Positions 43,946 through 53,170 of a stretch of DNA of 64,000 nucleotides are shown piece by piece. The stretch is from UBA1573 sp034005165 (lineage in GTDB: Bacteria; Pseudomonadota; Alphaproteobacteria; Micavibrionales; Micavibrionaceae), in assembly GCA_034005165.1 (NCBI GenBank), contig JAVEVE010000001.1, positions 620,001 to 684,000 of the forward strand. Reading direction: 5' to 3'. A program made the position numbers and the translations under genes. The notes below the pieces were generated by a model. It saw only the letters and a list, made by a program, of their open reading frames with translations, ran no database searches and had not been told where the DNA came from. How positions within the stretch are numbered: the first letter of the stretch is position 1; each line of letters starts with the position of its first letter.

Positions 43946-46306
43946 ATGAAACTCCCTACAAAAGAACAAATTCTAAAGCTCCTCGAAAACTTCGGGGTCG
44001 CTATGACCAAACGTGACCTTGTCACTGCATTTAACATTAAAGGCGAAGCTGCACGCATCGTTTTCAAAAAACTTCTGAAAGAACTCGAAGAAGACGGCCT
44101 GATCATCAAAGACATGGGCAAGTCGTACAAAGTCGCAGATGCTCTCCCGCCTGTCTGCGTTGTAGAAATATCAGATATTGATGTGGACGGAGATTTATTC
44201 GCCCGTCCTGCCGAATGGCAAGAAGATTTACAAGGCCCACCGCCACGCATTGAAATCATGCCGGACAAAAAAGGCCACCCGTCTTTAATGGTTGGAGACC
44301 GAGCACTGGTCCGCGTCCGAAAAGCCGGGCACAATATCTACGAAGCCCAGATCATGAAGAAAATTGACGCGGCAACCGCGCGCGTGGTCGGCTTCGTCAA
44401 ACAAATTAAAAACGGCTATCTGCTTTCACCGATTGACCGTCGTGCCAAACATGATTTTGATATTCCTTCAACCGAGATGAACAGCGCAGAAGTCGGTCAA
44501 ATTGTTTTGGCAGAAATTCAGCCCTCTCGTTCGGCACTTAGGAAAAAAGTTCGCGTCATCGAAGTGATCGGCAATGCTGATGATCCGAAAGCCATCTCAC
44601 TCATGGCTCTATATGAAGCAGGACTTCGCCCGTTCTTTCCGGAATCTGTAATTGCAGAAACGGATGATATGATTATCCCGCCATTGGGAAAGCGTACCGA
44701 TTTACGTGATTTCCCGTTAGTTACAATTGACGGATCAGATGCACGAGATTTTGACGATGCTGTTTTTGCCGAACCCGATACCGACCGGAATAATGATGGC
44801 GGATATCATTTATTGGTCGCCATCGCCGACGTCGCACATTACGTCACCCACGGATCGGAACTCGATAAGGAAGCCTACCTCAGAGGAAACTCGACCTACT
44901 TCCCCGACCGCGTTCTGCCGATGCTGCCTGAAAAACTTTCAAACGATCTTTGCTCGCTCCGCCCGCATGAACCGCGCGCAACTTTGGCGGTCCACATGTG
45001 GATTAACAGAGACGGAAAACTGCTCAGACACAAATTTGTTCGCGGACTAATGATGTCGCGCGCACGCCTCACCTACGAACAAGTGCAAGCCGCTAAAAAC
45101 GGCGAACCGGATGAAAAAACTGCACCTCTCATGGATGAAGTTATCAATCCGCTTTACGCCGCATGGAAAGTTCTGGATCAGGCACGCGAAAAACGCGGTG
45201 CACTTGATCTTGATCTGCCCGAACGCAAAATTGTTGTAAACGACAAAGGCATCATGACAGGTGTCGCAACGCGCGAACGACTGGACAGTCACAAAGTCAT
45301 CGAAGAATTCATGATTTTGGCAAACGTTGCCGCCGCAGAAGCGCTAGAAGCCAAAACCGCCCCATGCGTCTACCGCATTCACGATCGCCCGACAGGTGAG
45401 AAACTGATGTCGGCATCAAGTTTTCTGGAATCTTTCGGCCTAACCTTGCCGAAAAGCGGTGTCGCAAACCCCGCACAGATCAACCATCTCCTGACAAAAG
45501 CCAAGAAAATGCCGATGGGATTTCTGGTCTCGGAAATTATCCTACGCTCCCAATCCCAAGCGGTTTATGACCCTGAAAATATCGGACACTTCGGACTGGC
45601 GCTCCAACGCTACGCCCACTTTACGTCCCCTATTCGCCGTTATGCCGATTTGATTGTCCACCGCTCTCTCATTAAAGCATATAATCTTGGGGACGGCGGG
45701 CTGACAGACCACGAAACAGCACAGCTCTCGGTCATTGCCGAACATATCTCGGGAACAGAGCGTACATCAGCAGAAGCGGAACGCAATTCAGTGGACCGTT
45801 TTACAGCCGCCTACCTCAAAGACAAAATCGGCATGGAATTTGAAGGCCGTATCGGGGGCGTCACGCGCTTTGGCCTGTTTGTAAAGCTTACAGCCACCAG
45901 CGCAGACGGCCTTGTACCGATCCGTTCCCTTCCAGGAGATTACTACATTCACGACGAAGCCAATCACGCGTTGGTCGGCCGCCGCACAGGACGCATTTTC
46001 CGCCTTGGCGCTCCGGTACTCGTCCGCATTGTTGAAGCAGATGTCATCACAGGATCATCGGTCTTTGAACTAGTCGGAGCGGAAAACGGTGCGGAAGTAG
46101 ACGGTTACAAACACAAAAGAGGCTCAGGCGATAGAAATCGTGGCGGGGACAGAAATCAATCACGCCCATTCGAACGTCGCGCACCGCAAAAATCAAAAGG
46201 CAAACACCCCGCCAAGAAAAAAGATGACCGCTCCCCACCCAGAGACGGTGGAAATCATCCGCAAAAGCCCAAAAGCAGAAATCGAAAGTCAAAACCAAAG
46301 GGCTGA
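43946..46306 (+). CDS. rnr: Ribonuclease R
   Basis: Processive 3'-5' exoribonuclease degrading structured RNA. The 786-residue product has an N-terminal winged-helix segment, cold-shock domains, the RNB catalytic domain (VTIDGSDARDFDDAVFAE, with metal-binding Asp cluster about residues 263-273; then YFPDRVLPMLPEKLSNDLCSL) and an S1 domain near 625-715. The tail is basic, rich in Lys, Arg and Gly. This is the normal RNase R order. The tail runs close to the IcmL-like gene start. Confidence 0.96.
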   Translation: MKLPTKEQILKLLENFGVAMTKRDLVTAFNIKGEAARIVFKKLLKELEEDGLIIKDMGKSYKVADALPPVCVVEISDIDVDGDLFARPAEWQEDLQGPPPRIEIMPDKKGHPSLMVGDRALVRVRKAGHNIYEAQIMKKIDAATARVVGFVKQIKNGYLLSPIDRRAKHDFDIPSTEMNSAEVGQIVLAEIQPSRSALRKKVRVIEVIGNADDPKAISLMALYEAGLRPFFPESVIAETDDMIIPPLGKRTDLRDFPLVTIDGSDARDFDDAVFAEPDTDRNNDGGYHLLVAIADVAHYVTHGSELDKEAYLRGNSTYFPDRVLPMLPEKLSNDLCSLRPHEPRATLAVHMWINRDGKLLRHKFVRGLMMSRARLTYEQVQAAKNGEPDEKTAPLMDEVINPLYAAWKVLDQAREKRGALDLDLPERKIVVNDKGIMTGVATRERLDSHKVIEEFMILANVAAAEALEAKTAPCVYRIHDRPTGEKLMSASSFLESFGLTLPKSGVANPAQINHLLTKAKKMPMGFLVSEIILRSQSQAVYDPENIGHFGLALQRYAHFTSPIRRYADLIVHRSLIKAYNLGDGGLTDHETAQLSVIAEHISGTERTSAEAERNSVDRFTAAYLKDKIGMEFEGRIGGVTRFGLFVKLTATSADGLVPIRSLPGDYYIHDEANHALVGRRTGRIFRLGAPVLVRIVEADVITGSSVFELVGAENGAEVDGYKHKRGSGDRNRGGDRNQSRPFERRAPQKSKGKHPAKKKDDRSPPRDGGNHPQKPKSRNRKSKPKG

Positions 46307-46322
46307 TAAGAGGAAACCTGTC

Positions 46323-46862
46323 ATGAATTCATCTTTGAGTCTTACAGTGTTCATATCGCTCTTAACGATCGGCATGTGCCTGAACATGCCGACCTTTTCC
46401 AAAACATATTTGGCCACTGATCAATCTTTCGTGAAACATGCCTCTCCTCAAAAAGAATGTCCATTCCGCGACTGGGCTGAAGAAGCAGCTATCAGCATCA
46501 CATCATTTGATGGTCATAATTATGAAGCCCGAAAAGAAAGAAACAGAAAATATTTCACAAGTTCCGGTTTCAATTCTTTTTATCAAAAGCTTGAAGAGAG
46601 AAACGTTCACCAAGTGGTAAAAGACCAACAGTTAACCGCAACCACAACAATCATTGCCCCCCCACAAGTCATCAGGGTAGAGCAAACAAAAACAGCCATT
46701 CACTATAGCCTGAATATAAAACTGGCGACAACATACACAAATAGCAAGAAAACACTCACTGATACATACTCTGTAACTTTCAAAGTTATAGAGTTGGCAA
46801 GCTCTCCGGGACGCAGACATATCGATCAATGGACTGTAAATAACCCCTCCACAAAAAAGTAG
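46323..46862 (+). CDS. Secreted DotI/IcmL-like protein
   Basis: The 179-residue product has a signal peptide or N-terminal anchor (about 5-25) and then a domain resembling the periplasmic part of DotI/IcmL from Dot/Icm type IV secretion systems. Matches include WAEEAAISITSFDGHNYEAR, KYFTSSGFNSFYQKLEER, the VVKDQQLTATTTIIAPPQVI strand pair and the terminal RRHIDQW. No other Dot/Icm gene is present nearby. It starts 17 bases after rnr, with AGAGGAAA upstream. A role outside type IV secretion is likely, but unknown. Confidence 0.72.
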   Translation: MNSSLSLTVFISLLTIGMCLNMPTFSKTYLATDQSFVKHASPQKECPFRDWAEEAAISITSFDGHNYEARKERNRKYFTSSGFNSFYQKLEERNVHQVVKDQQLTATTTIIAPPQVIRVEQTKTAIHYSLNIKLATTYTNSKKTLTDTYSVTFKVIELASSPGRRHIDQWTVNNPSTKK

Positions 46863-46990
46863 AGACAACGAGAACAAATGCTTCTGCTTTCCTCGCACCG
46901 CACAAAGGCCGTTTTAATTGACATGAAATAAGTAATTATGTTAATAAAAGTCCCACTTGGAGTCTATAATAGGCCTGTTAAGGATAATAA

Positions 46991-48073
46991 ATGACTATTC
47001 CCGATCAATCAAAATTGCTGGAACAATTGCCTAGGCACCATGCTGCACACTGATTAGACAGTAGAAAAGCCCTTCTGGCCAAAGCACGCCAAGCCGCGCA
47101 AAGATCGCACTCCCCCTATTCACAGTTCCCAGTTGGCTCGGCCCTTCTGACGTGGTCAGGAAAAAACTACCTGGGCCACAATACAGAAACAGCAACCGGG
47201 GAAAGTCAGAATTGCGGTGAACAATCTGCCATCTCCGGCGCCATCACAAATGGCGAACATTTTCAACGCAAAGATTTTATCCAGATGCTGGCAGTCGCTT
47301 GCATCAAAGCTCCAAGCCCATACTTTAAACTTCTGGAAACAGCTGAAGGCAGAACAAGGGCCGCAGAAATTCAAGACAATCTTCTGAAACAACTCAGCCA
47401 ATCATCCCAAGCAAATTTTGCCTCAAAAGCGACTGATTGGCTCTCAAACCAGTTTGTTGTGGCTGCTATTCGTGAAGGATCTCCTTGCGGAGCATGCCGC
47501 CAAATCATCAATGACTTTTCGGGGCCTGACACCATTATTCTGATTGACGATATGCAGGACGGCGTTCTGTTCAGAATGTCAGATCTTTTGCCTTGGGGGT
47601 TCAAATTCGGCCCTAAATCAGTTCTCCCGGAAGAAGATGTTGTTGATGCAAAGGCAATCGAAGCATCTGTCGAATCCGGGCACATCACATTAGATGATGC
47701 CGCAAAACTCTCGGCTGGCAATTCCTATCATTTCAGTGACAAATACCTCAAAAGCGGAACAGCTATAGAGTGCTTAGACGGACGTGTATATATTGGTTCG
47801 TCCATAATGAACAGCTGTACTGGACTGAACATCAAATCCATGCGCGCTGCAATCAGCCGCGCCATCGTAGACGGGGCTATTGAGCGCAACGGGCCGGAAT
47901 TTATAAAAAATATGGCCGTCTCTCTCCTGCAAGGACAAAAAGCGGCATCCCCCCTTCAAGGATTGGATATTGATCTCATCCATGAGTTCGGAGATAAAGC
48001 CAGCGGTCAGATTATTATTCTCAAAGCGAACGAGAGAATTCTTATTCCTATGAGTATCGGCCTTAATTTCTAA
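46991..48073 (+). pseudogene. cdd: Cytidine deaminase (dimeric type) interrupted by an in-frame TGA
   Basis: From ATG 46991 (AAGGA 6 bases upstream) the frame reads 20 codons, then TGA at 47051-47053, then stays open to 48073. The part after the TGA carries the cytidine deaminase site: SPYSQFPVGSALL, the zinc/catalytic motif NCGEQSAISGAI and SPCGACRQII. A second, catalytically empty domain follows, as in the dimeric enzyme of E. coli. The downstream in-frame ATG at 47285 would omit the first zinc motif. Other genes here close normally at TGA, so recoding is unlikely. Nonsense mutation or base-call error are the alternatives. Confidence 0.8.
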
Positions 48074-48099
48074 GAGCTGATTTATAAAGTGAGATCCTT

Positions 48100-48804
48100 T
48101 TAAGGCCCTTTAATTGCGGGGCGATATAGAATCATTGCCATCCATTGACGAAACACAACGTCACGATCAAGATTTCGGGCAATACGGTGCGGCGTAGCAC
48201 CGGTATAAAAAACAATATCTCCGGGCTGAAACGTTTCAACCTCTTTCGGGGATGTTGTAACGATCTTTGTCAACACATTCTGCTTTGTATCATCCGCGCT
48301 ATAAGAAATGCAGTTATGTCCGAACTCCGTAGGCAAAGCACCAGCCCAGCTAATCACACTGTACCAACTGTCCGATACAAATGACGGATGATCCCGCTCA
48401 CCACAAACATCCCGGTGGGACTGGTCAATATGTAGGAATTCATCCGGATATCTTGGGCGGGCATACTCGCCTCGGGTAATATTGTAAGAATCGGTCACCA
48501 ACATCCTGCACTTAATGGACTGTGGATCACTTGCCATGGAGAAGAAATAATCGAGTCCTGTCTGAAGGATTTTAGCAAAGGGCTTAACAACGTCAGGAAA
48601 CATGAAAGTCCCCGTCTCGTCAATTTCGACCGAGTGGGATAAAGTTCCACACTCAAAAAATTCAATATCCCTAGGAGAAACATGCCCGATACATTGTGGG
48701 GGCTGGGGCTTCTGCAAATGGGAAACATCAATCGTCTTATCAAAACTTTCCGCCAAAGGCGGAGCTAGAACCAGTGTTTTGCGAGGAATAATCATAAAAC
48801 TCAT
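48100..48804 (-). CDS. Oxygenase-like protein with an HxD...H pattern
   Basis: The 234-residue product is not firmly recognised. It has FLHIDQSHRD (about 122-131) and TPHRIARN near residue 205. The spacing and the intervening beta-rich sequence (PGDIVFYTGATPH) resemble the metal site of a 2-oxoglutarate/Fe(II) dioxygenase or related cupin fold. No signal peptide is seen. It is convergent with the broken cytidine deaminase and divergent from rpmG. Confidence 0.6.
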   Translation of the reverse strand: MSFMIIPRKTLVLAPPLAESFDKTIDVSHLQKPQPPQCIGHVSPRDIEFFECGTLSHSVEIDETGTFMFPDVVKPFAKILQTGLDYFFSMASDPQSIKCRMLVTDSYNITRGEYARPRYPDEFLHIDQSHRDVCGERDHPSFVSDSWYSVISWAGALPTEFGHNCISYSADDTKQNVLTKIVTTSPKEVETFQPGDIVFYTGATPHRIARNLDRDVVFRQWMAMILYRPAIKGP

Positions 48805-48877
48805 ATTACAGGGTATATATGGTTATGAAAAAAGATGCAAGATAAGAATATTCCGGCCGCCTACGGCGTAGTTTTTC

Positions 48878-48905
48878 TTGACATCTGCCAGAAAATGCTT
48901 ATTTT
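48878..48905 (+). promoter_or_regulatory. Sigma-70-like promoter of rpmG
   Basis: TTGACA at 48878-48883 and TATTTT at 48900-48905 are spaced by 16 bases, 34 bases before the rpmG start codon. The -35 box is a full consensus match. Confidence 0.6.
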
Positions 48906-48939
48906 GACGCCCTGAATTCCAGTAAAAAGGTTAAGAAAA

Positions 48940-49164
48940 ATGGCTAAAAAAGGCGCAATTGTTAAGGTTCGTTTGGTAAGCACCGGGAAAAATGCTAAAG
49001 GCAACCCGACCGGCTTCACCTATTACATTCAAAAGAATCCAAAGAACATCACGGAAAAAATGGCTTTCCGTAAATACGACCCGCGGGCAATCAACCCTGA
49101 AACAGGTAAGCCTGGCTGCCATGTTGTATTTGAAGAAAAGAAAATGCCTCCGCACAAGAAATAA
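48940..49164 (+). CDS. rpmG: 50S ribosomal protein L33, extended form
   Basis: Large-subunit ribosomal protein. The 74-residue product has the L33 core KVRLVSTG, FTYYIQKNPKNITEKMAFRKYDPR and the tail HVVFEEKKM. It is longer than the usual 55 residues through insertions after LVSTG and before the tail (INPETGKPG). AAGG lies upstream, and the gene has its own promoter and terminator. Facing divK-pleD is the arrangement also known from Caulobacter. Confidence 0.93.
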   Translation: MAKKGAIVKVRLVSTGKNAKGNPTGFTYYIQKNPKNITEKMAFRKYDPRAINPETGKPGCHVVFEEKKMPPHKK

Positions 49165-49221
49165 TAATCAGCGGACAGAGCTTCACGCTTCTTTCGAGGC
49201 GTGTTGGTTGCAAGAAACTTC

Positions 49222-49256
49222 AAAACCCACTCAGATATTTCGAGTGGGTTTTTTTG
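49222..49256 (+). terminator. Rho-independent terminator of rpmG
   Basis: An 11-bp stem (AAAACCCACTC with GAGTGGGTTTT) is followed by a T run. The A-run on the other side lets it serve pleD, whose stop is 29 bases further on. Confidence 0.9.
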
Positions 49257-49284
49257 ATAGTCTGATTAACTATACGGACAAAAC

Positions 49285-50679
49285 TTACAGCTTCCCTTTT
49301 CCTTCAAAATAGACACAGTTCCGCCCATTATGCTTGGCTTCATACAACTGAGCATCAGCGCGTTGAACAACATCAGAAACGGCCACATTATCAAGCGTAT
49401 CCCCTGTCAGAATAACGCCACCAAAAGAAGAAGTGATACTCAACTTGCCTTCTGCATTGCTGCACGGGAAAGGCGTATCCGCAACAACGCGACGTAAACG
49501 CTCACCAACAGCGTAAGCAACTTCGGGGGTTGTATCAGGTAAGATGGCCACAAATTCTTCTCCACCTAGACGGGCAACAAGGTCAAAGGAGCGCAAGGCA
49601 TCTTTAATACGAGAAGAGAACCCTTTCAGAATTTCGTCTCCGACCTGATGTCCATAGGTATCGTTGATCGCCTTGAAATGGTCAATATCCATATACAAGA
49701 ACCCCAAAGGCTTACGATTCTCACGTGCAGACTGCAACATCTTCTGCATATGCACTTCGAAATAACGACGATTATAAAGACCAGTCAATGCATCTGTTAG
49801 TGCCATTGACAATGAAATCTCGTAATTAGCACGTAAACGATCCTGAAAACGTTTCCGGCGAATTTGTGTCCGGCATCTGGCCAACATCTCGTTTCGATCC
49901 AAAGGCCTCAAAAGATAATCATGTGCGCCTATCTCAAGACAATGCGCAATCCTCTCCAGATCAGCCTCTTCACCAAGCATGATGATAGGCGTTGAGCGGC
50001 TACGTTCATTTGATCGCAAATGCGCACAAAATCTGGCGCCATCTTCATTTTTTAAATTCAGAGATAAAAAGATCAGATCAAAATCCTTGGCTGCAATCTC
50101 TTTGAGAGCGTCCATACCACTTGTCACCAGCGTGACATGATTATTATCTCGCGCCATAGCATCAGAAACTTTATTGGCATCAAAGGCCATATCTTCCAGA
50201 ACAAGGATTTGGGCGTTATCAACAGGCTGGGACATAACGGTCGAGGTTTCATCAGTAACCCCTAATTGTGTTGCCGTACTCTCACGCGCTCGCCACTCAT
50301 CAACTGTCATTTTAAGACGAACCAAAGATCGGACACGTGCCATCAAGGCCACATCGTTCACAGGCTTGGACAAGAAATCATCCGCCCCATTTTCAAGACC
50401 ACGAACCCGATCTTCAACATCCGTCAGAGCAGTTACCATTACAACAGGGACATGCGCCGTCAAAGGATTAGCCTTAATCTGGCGACAGACTTCAAACCCA
50501 TCCATGCCCGGCATCATCACATCGAGCAAAACAACATCAGGGCTATCCTCAACAACACGCTTTAAGGCCTCTGGGCCGTTCAAAGCCGTTACGACCTCAT
50601 AATACTCGGCCATCAATTTGGCTTCGAGCAATTTGACGTTCGGCAAAATATCATCGACTACAAGTACACGTGCTGTCAT
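49285..50679 (-). CDS. pleD: Diguanylate cyclase response regulator PleD
   Basis: Response regulator making c-di-GMP on phosphorylation; in Caulobacter it drives the swarmer-to-stalked transition at the pole. The 464-residue product has a receiver domain (phospho-acceptor Asp in VVLLDVMMPGMDGF, about 52), a second degenerate receiver (about 155-275) and a GGDEF domain with GGEEF. The inhibitory-site motif RSFD lies five residues before GGEEF. Length and layout match PleD. It follows divK by 36 bases. Confidence 0.96.
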   Translation of the reverse strand: MTARVLVVDDILPNVKLLEAKLMAEYYEVVTALNGPEALKRVVEDSPDVVLLDVMMPGMDGFEVCRQIKANPLTAHVPVVMVTALTDVEDRVRGLENGADDFLSKPVNDVALMARVRSLVRLKMTVDEWRARESTATQLGVTDETSTVMSQPVDNAQILVLEDMAFDANKVSDAMARDNNHVTLVTSGMDALKEIAAKDFDLIFLSLNLKNEDGARFCAHLRSNERSRSTPIIMLGEEADLERIAHCLEIGAHDYLLRPLDRNEMLARCRTQIRRKRFQDRLRANYEISLSMALTDALTGLYNRRYFEVHMQKMLQSARENRKPLGFLYMDIDHFKAINDTYGHQVGDEILKGFSSRIKDALRSFDLVARLGGEEFVAILPDTTPEVAYAVGERLRRVVADTPFPCSNAEGKLSITSSFGGVILTGDTLDNVAVSDVVQRADAQLYEAKHNGRNCVYFEGKGKL

Positions 50680-50715
50680 AAGGACCTATTCTGTCTAACT
50701 TTCTTTCCTGCCTTA

Positions 50716-51117
50716 TCAAGCAGCATCTTGAGACGGCGTCAAAAACTTCTGAACAGTCTCGATAAATTTCACAACAGAGATTGGCTTCGAGATATAATCC
50801 TCGCACCCGCCCTCACGAATTTTCTGTTCATCGCCTTTCATGGCAAATGCCGTCACTGCAATAACAGGAATAACTTTGAGATCATCATTTTCCTTAAGCC
50901 ACTTGGTCACATCAAGTCCTGAAACCTCGGGTAACTGGATATCCATTAAAATCAGATCAGGCTTATGCTCTCTGGCCAACGCCAGAACATTTTTTCCGTC
51001 CCGAGCCTGAACAGTTTCAATGCCGTGAGCCTCAAGCAGATCATGAAACAATTTCATGTTCAGCTCGTTATCCTCAACGATCAGGACTTTTTTTCCTTTC
51101 ATGGCAGAATCTTGCAT
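50716..51117 (-). CDS. divK: Single-domain response regulator DivK
   Basis: Receiver-only regulator of cell polarity and division acting upstream of the CckA-ChpT-CtrA relay. The 133-residue product has VLIVEDNELNMKLFHDLLEAHGIET, the phospho-acceptor Asp in LILMDIQLPEVSG and the Lys in YISKPI. AGGA lies 9 bases before ATG 51117. The divK-pleD pairing is the known arrangement. Confidence 0.95.
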   Translation of the reverse strand: MQDSAMKGKKVLIVEDNELNMKLFHDLLEAHGIETVQARDGKNVLALAREHKPDLILMDIQLPEVSGLDVTKWLKENDDLKVIPVIAVTAFAMKGDEQKIREGGCEDYISKPISVVKFIETVQKFLTPSQDAA

Positions 51118-51122
51118 ATCTA

Positions 51123-52025
51123 TTATTCCTTACAGCTTTCCGGATTTTCTCTTTGTAGACCAACGAGAGTTTGTTCGATCGAGAAATCATGATAATCAAC
51201 GTTCATCCTCTGCACAATTCCATTCTCTAGAACATCCATACTTAATTCATAATCAGCAAGACTTTGCTTCTCGTCCATAGGGAAAACAGCCATTTGGACA
51301 TGCCATCCCGGAACTTGAAGCAGCTTATTCTGATCCAGAGAAGCATCTGGCGTCTTCCCTGAAATGGTCGCGGAAGAAAATGTCTTTTGACCGGATATTT
51401 TTGGTTCAATCTTACTGACGATTACGGCGTTAATTTCAACAGAACCTTCTGAATCGCTACCATCGAATACAATCGCATGAACGATTTTTTTACCATGTCT
51501 GGCTTGATCCAGCATATAGGCCGTATGGGCAACAGGGAAAAAAGTTCCACCCTGTAAGGAAACTCTGCTTGTCTCGGGCGAGCTATATTCTACCGCCAAC
51601 TTTGAACCGAGATAGGCTGCCCCGCGGATTTTCTCGTATATCTCACCATCGCGATCCCGCACAGACGAGAAATTCATGGATGTCCCATCAAAGCTTTCAA
51701 AGCTGGAAAACTTGCTGGTTGTCCGAAGCGGGACAGAACTGGAATATTCATAGACCATATCAAAGCGATGATCGGTAATCCAACCGGTACATCCTGTCTT
51801 GAAATGATACAATAAAGTTCCTTCAAGGCCGATAATCGCAGATCCGCGCCGAATGGAACTGGTTTTGATTTTATAGGTTGCCATATGCGGCACCATGGTC
51901 TCCCGCGCAGACAACAGGGACTTTTGTGCCGTTGTCATATCAGGCACCGGTGCAGCCTGCACTTCACACAAACAAAAGTAAGTGGAAACGGCCAGCATAC
52001 AAACACCGACCCTGGATAACGTCAT
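51123..52025 (-). CDS. EipB-family (DUF1849) periplasmic envelope protein
   Basis: Family of secreted beta-spiral proteins needed for envelope integrity in Brucella. The 300-residue product has a signal peptide (cut near VQA-APVPD), then the family pattern MVPHMATYKIKT, LEGTLLYHFKTGCTGW and a late GTFFPVAHTAYMLDQA. The Cys in TGCTGW and the one at the C-terminus (NPESC) correspond to the conserved disulfide of EipB. ATG 52025 has GGGG upstream. The gene is 5 bases upstream of divK and probably co-transcribed. Confidence 0.85.
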   Translation of the reverse strand: MTLSRVGVCMLAVSTYFCLCEVQAAPVPDMTTAQKSLLSARETMVPHMATYKIKTSSIRRGSAIIGLEGTLLYHFKTGCTGWITDHRFDMVYEYSSSVPLRTTSKFSSFESFDGTSMNFSSVRDRDGEIYEKIRGAAYLGSKLAVEYSSPETSRVSLQGGTFFPVAHTAYMLDQARHGKKIVHAIVFDGSDSEGSVEINAVIVSKIEPKISGQKTFSSATISGKTPDASLDQNKLLQVPGWHVQMAVFPMDEKQSLADYELSMDVLENGIVQRMNVDYHDFSIEQTLVGLQRENPESCKE

Positions 52026-52385
52026 AATTTGTGACCCCGAATTATAATTCAAAAAATTACCTAATGCCTAAACAGACCCCGAATACACCCAATAAGATAG
52101 TCAAGAATATACTAGATGGAACGCCTCCTGAAAAGGAACTCCAGAAACATGTTTATCTGGAAAATTCTACCCTATTGCTGGGTAAAAAAGTCTTAATGCC
52201 ATAAGACAGATATTTCTCGTTCAAACTTTATTCTCCTGCAATCTAATCAGCCAACAAGCTAAGCAACTGATATTTAATAGAAATAAATCATTTTAAGAAT
52301 CTGGCATGACTTTCGCAACTCTACTTTCAACGGCCGGATCATACAAAACATCCGGCTCCAAGATAAGAATAGAGGATGGTGGTCT
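52026..52385. other. 360-base divergent gap
   Basis: It separates eipB-divK-pleD (minus) from the first GGDEF gene (plus). It is AT-rich, with TTAA half-sites near 52192 and 52273 but no full TTAA-N7-TTAA. No gene or clear terminator is visible. Confidence 0.6.
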
Positions 52386-53153
52386 ATGTCGATGAATATA
52401 TTTACGCCGGTTGATTCGGTACAAAGAGGAAACTTTATGGAACAAGTCGTCAGGCTGAAGGAAAATTTGAACACAATGCCACCGGCACAAGCACAGAACC
52501 GTCAGAACGATTTACAAAAGAACTCTCCTAAAGGGATGAACAAAATCCTCTCGACAGCTATGGCGCTTCTCAGTCAGGCTCAAAGAGAGCTGGATCAAAA
52601 ACACAAACAGATTGCTGAGCTGAAAGAACAGATTTCCTATCTCGAAGAAATATCGACAACAGACATGTTGACAGGAATGAAAAACCGGCGCGGCTTCGAA
52701 CAGGCCTTTAATGCCGCGCTGGACCGCGTCCGCCGCGGTCGGTCAACAGGCGGCGTTTTGCTGATGATCGATATGAATAATTTCAAAGGAATCAATGATA
52801 AATATGGACATCAAGCAGGCGATGCCTGTCTGAAACTGGTCGGTCATGCGCTCAAGCAAGAAATCCGTGTATCTGACACAGCCGCGAGATTAGGAGGTGA
52901 CGAGTTCGTCATCCTCATGACCGACACGACAAAAGAACTGTTGCTTAATCGAGTTCAGAACATGATTCTGAGAATGAACAACCTATCCCTGATATGGGAC
53001 AATGCCGAAATTGCCGTCTCAGCCAGCATCGGGATAAAACCATATGATGAAAGTCATACAGCAGCAGAGATTTTCTCCTGTGCCGATCAAGATATGTACA
53101 TGAAGAAAATGCAACATCATCAGGACAGAAGAGCGAGAGAACACGCGCACTAG
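52386..53153 (+). CDS. Diguanylate cyclase, first of three GGDEF genes
   Basis: Predicted soluble c-di-GMP synthase. The 255-residue product has a short N-terminal part, a coiled coil (about 60-90, QKHKQIAELKEQISYLEEIS) and a GGDEF domain with DMLTGMKNRRGFE, LLMIDMNNFKGIND and RLGGDEFVIL. The RVSD inhibitory motif lies five residues before GGDEF. No sensory domain or membrane helix is present. GAGGA lies 10-11 bases before ATG 52386. Catalytic residues look intact. Confidence 0.93.
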   Translation: MSMNIFTPVDSVQRGNFMEQVVRLKENLNTMPPAQAQNRQNDLQKNSPKGMNKILSTAMALLSQAQRELDQKHKQIAELKEQISYLEEISTTDMLTGMKNRRGFEQAFNAALDRVRRGRSTGGVLLMIDMNNFKGINDKYGHQAGDACLKLVGHALKQEIRVSDTAARLGGDEFVILMTDTTKELLLNRVQNMILRMNNLSLIWDNAEIAVSASIGIKPYDESHTAAEIFSCADQDMYMKKMQHHQDRRAREHAH

Positions 53154-53170
53154 AGAACAGATTTCCAGCT

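Noticed and set aside
46991..47053. TGA read as tryptophan through an altered genetic code
   Set aside because: Many intact genes in the window end at TGA and use TGG for Trp, so a general code change is excluded.
47285..48073. Cytidine deaminase starting at ATG 47285 as an intact short gene
   Set aside because: This start would omit the first zinc motif and the substrate loop located at 47100-47250; the ribosome-binding site is at 46991, so the gene is better read as interrupted.
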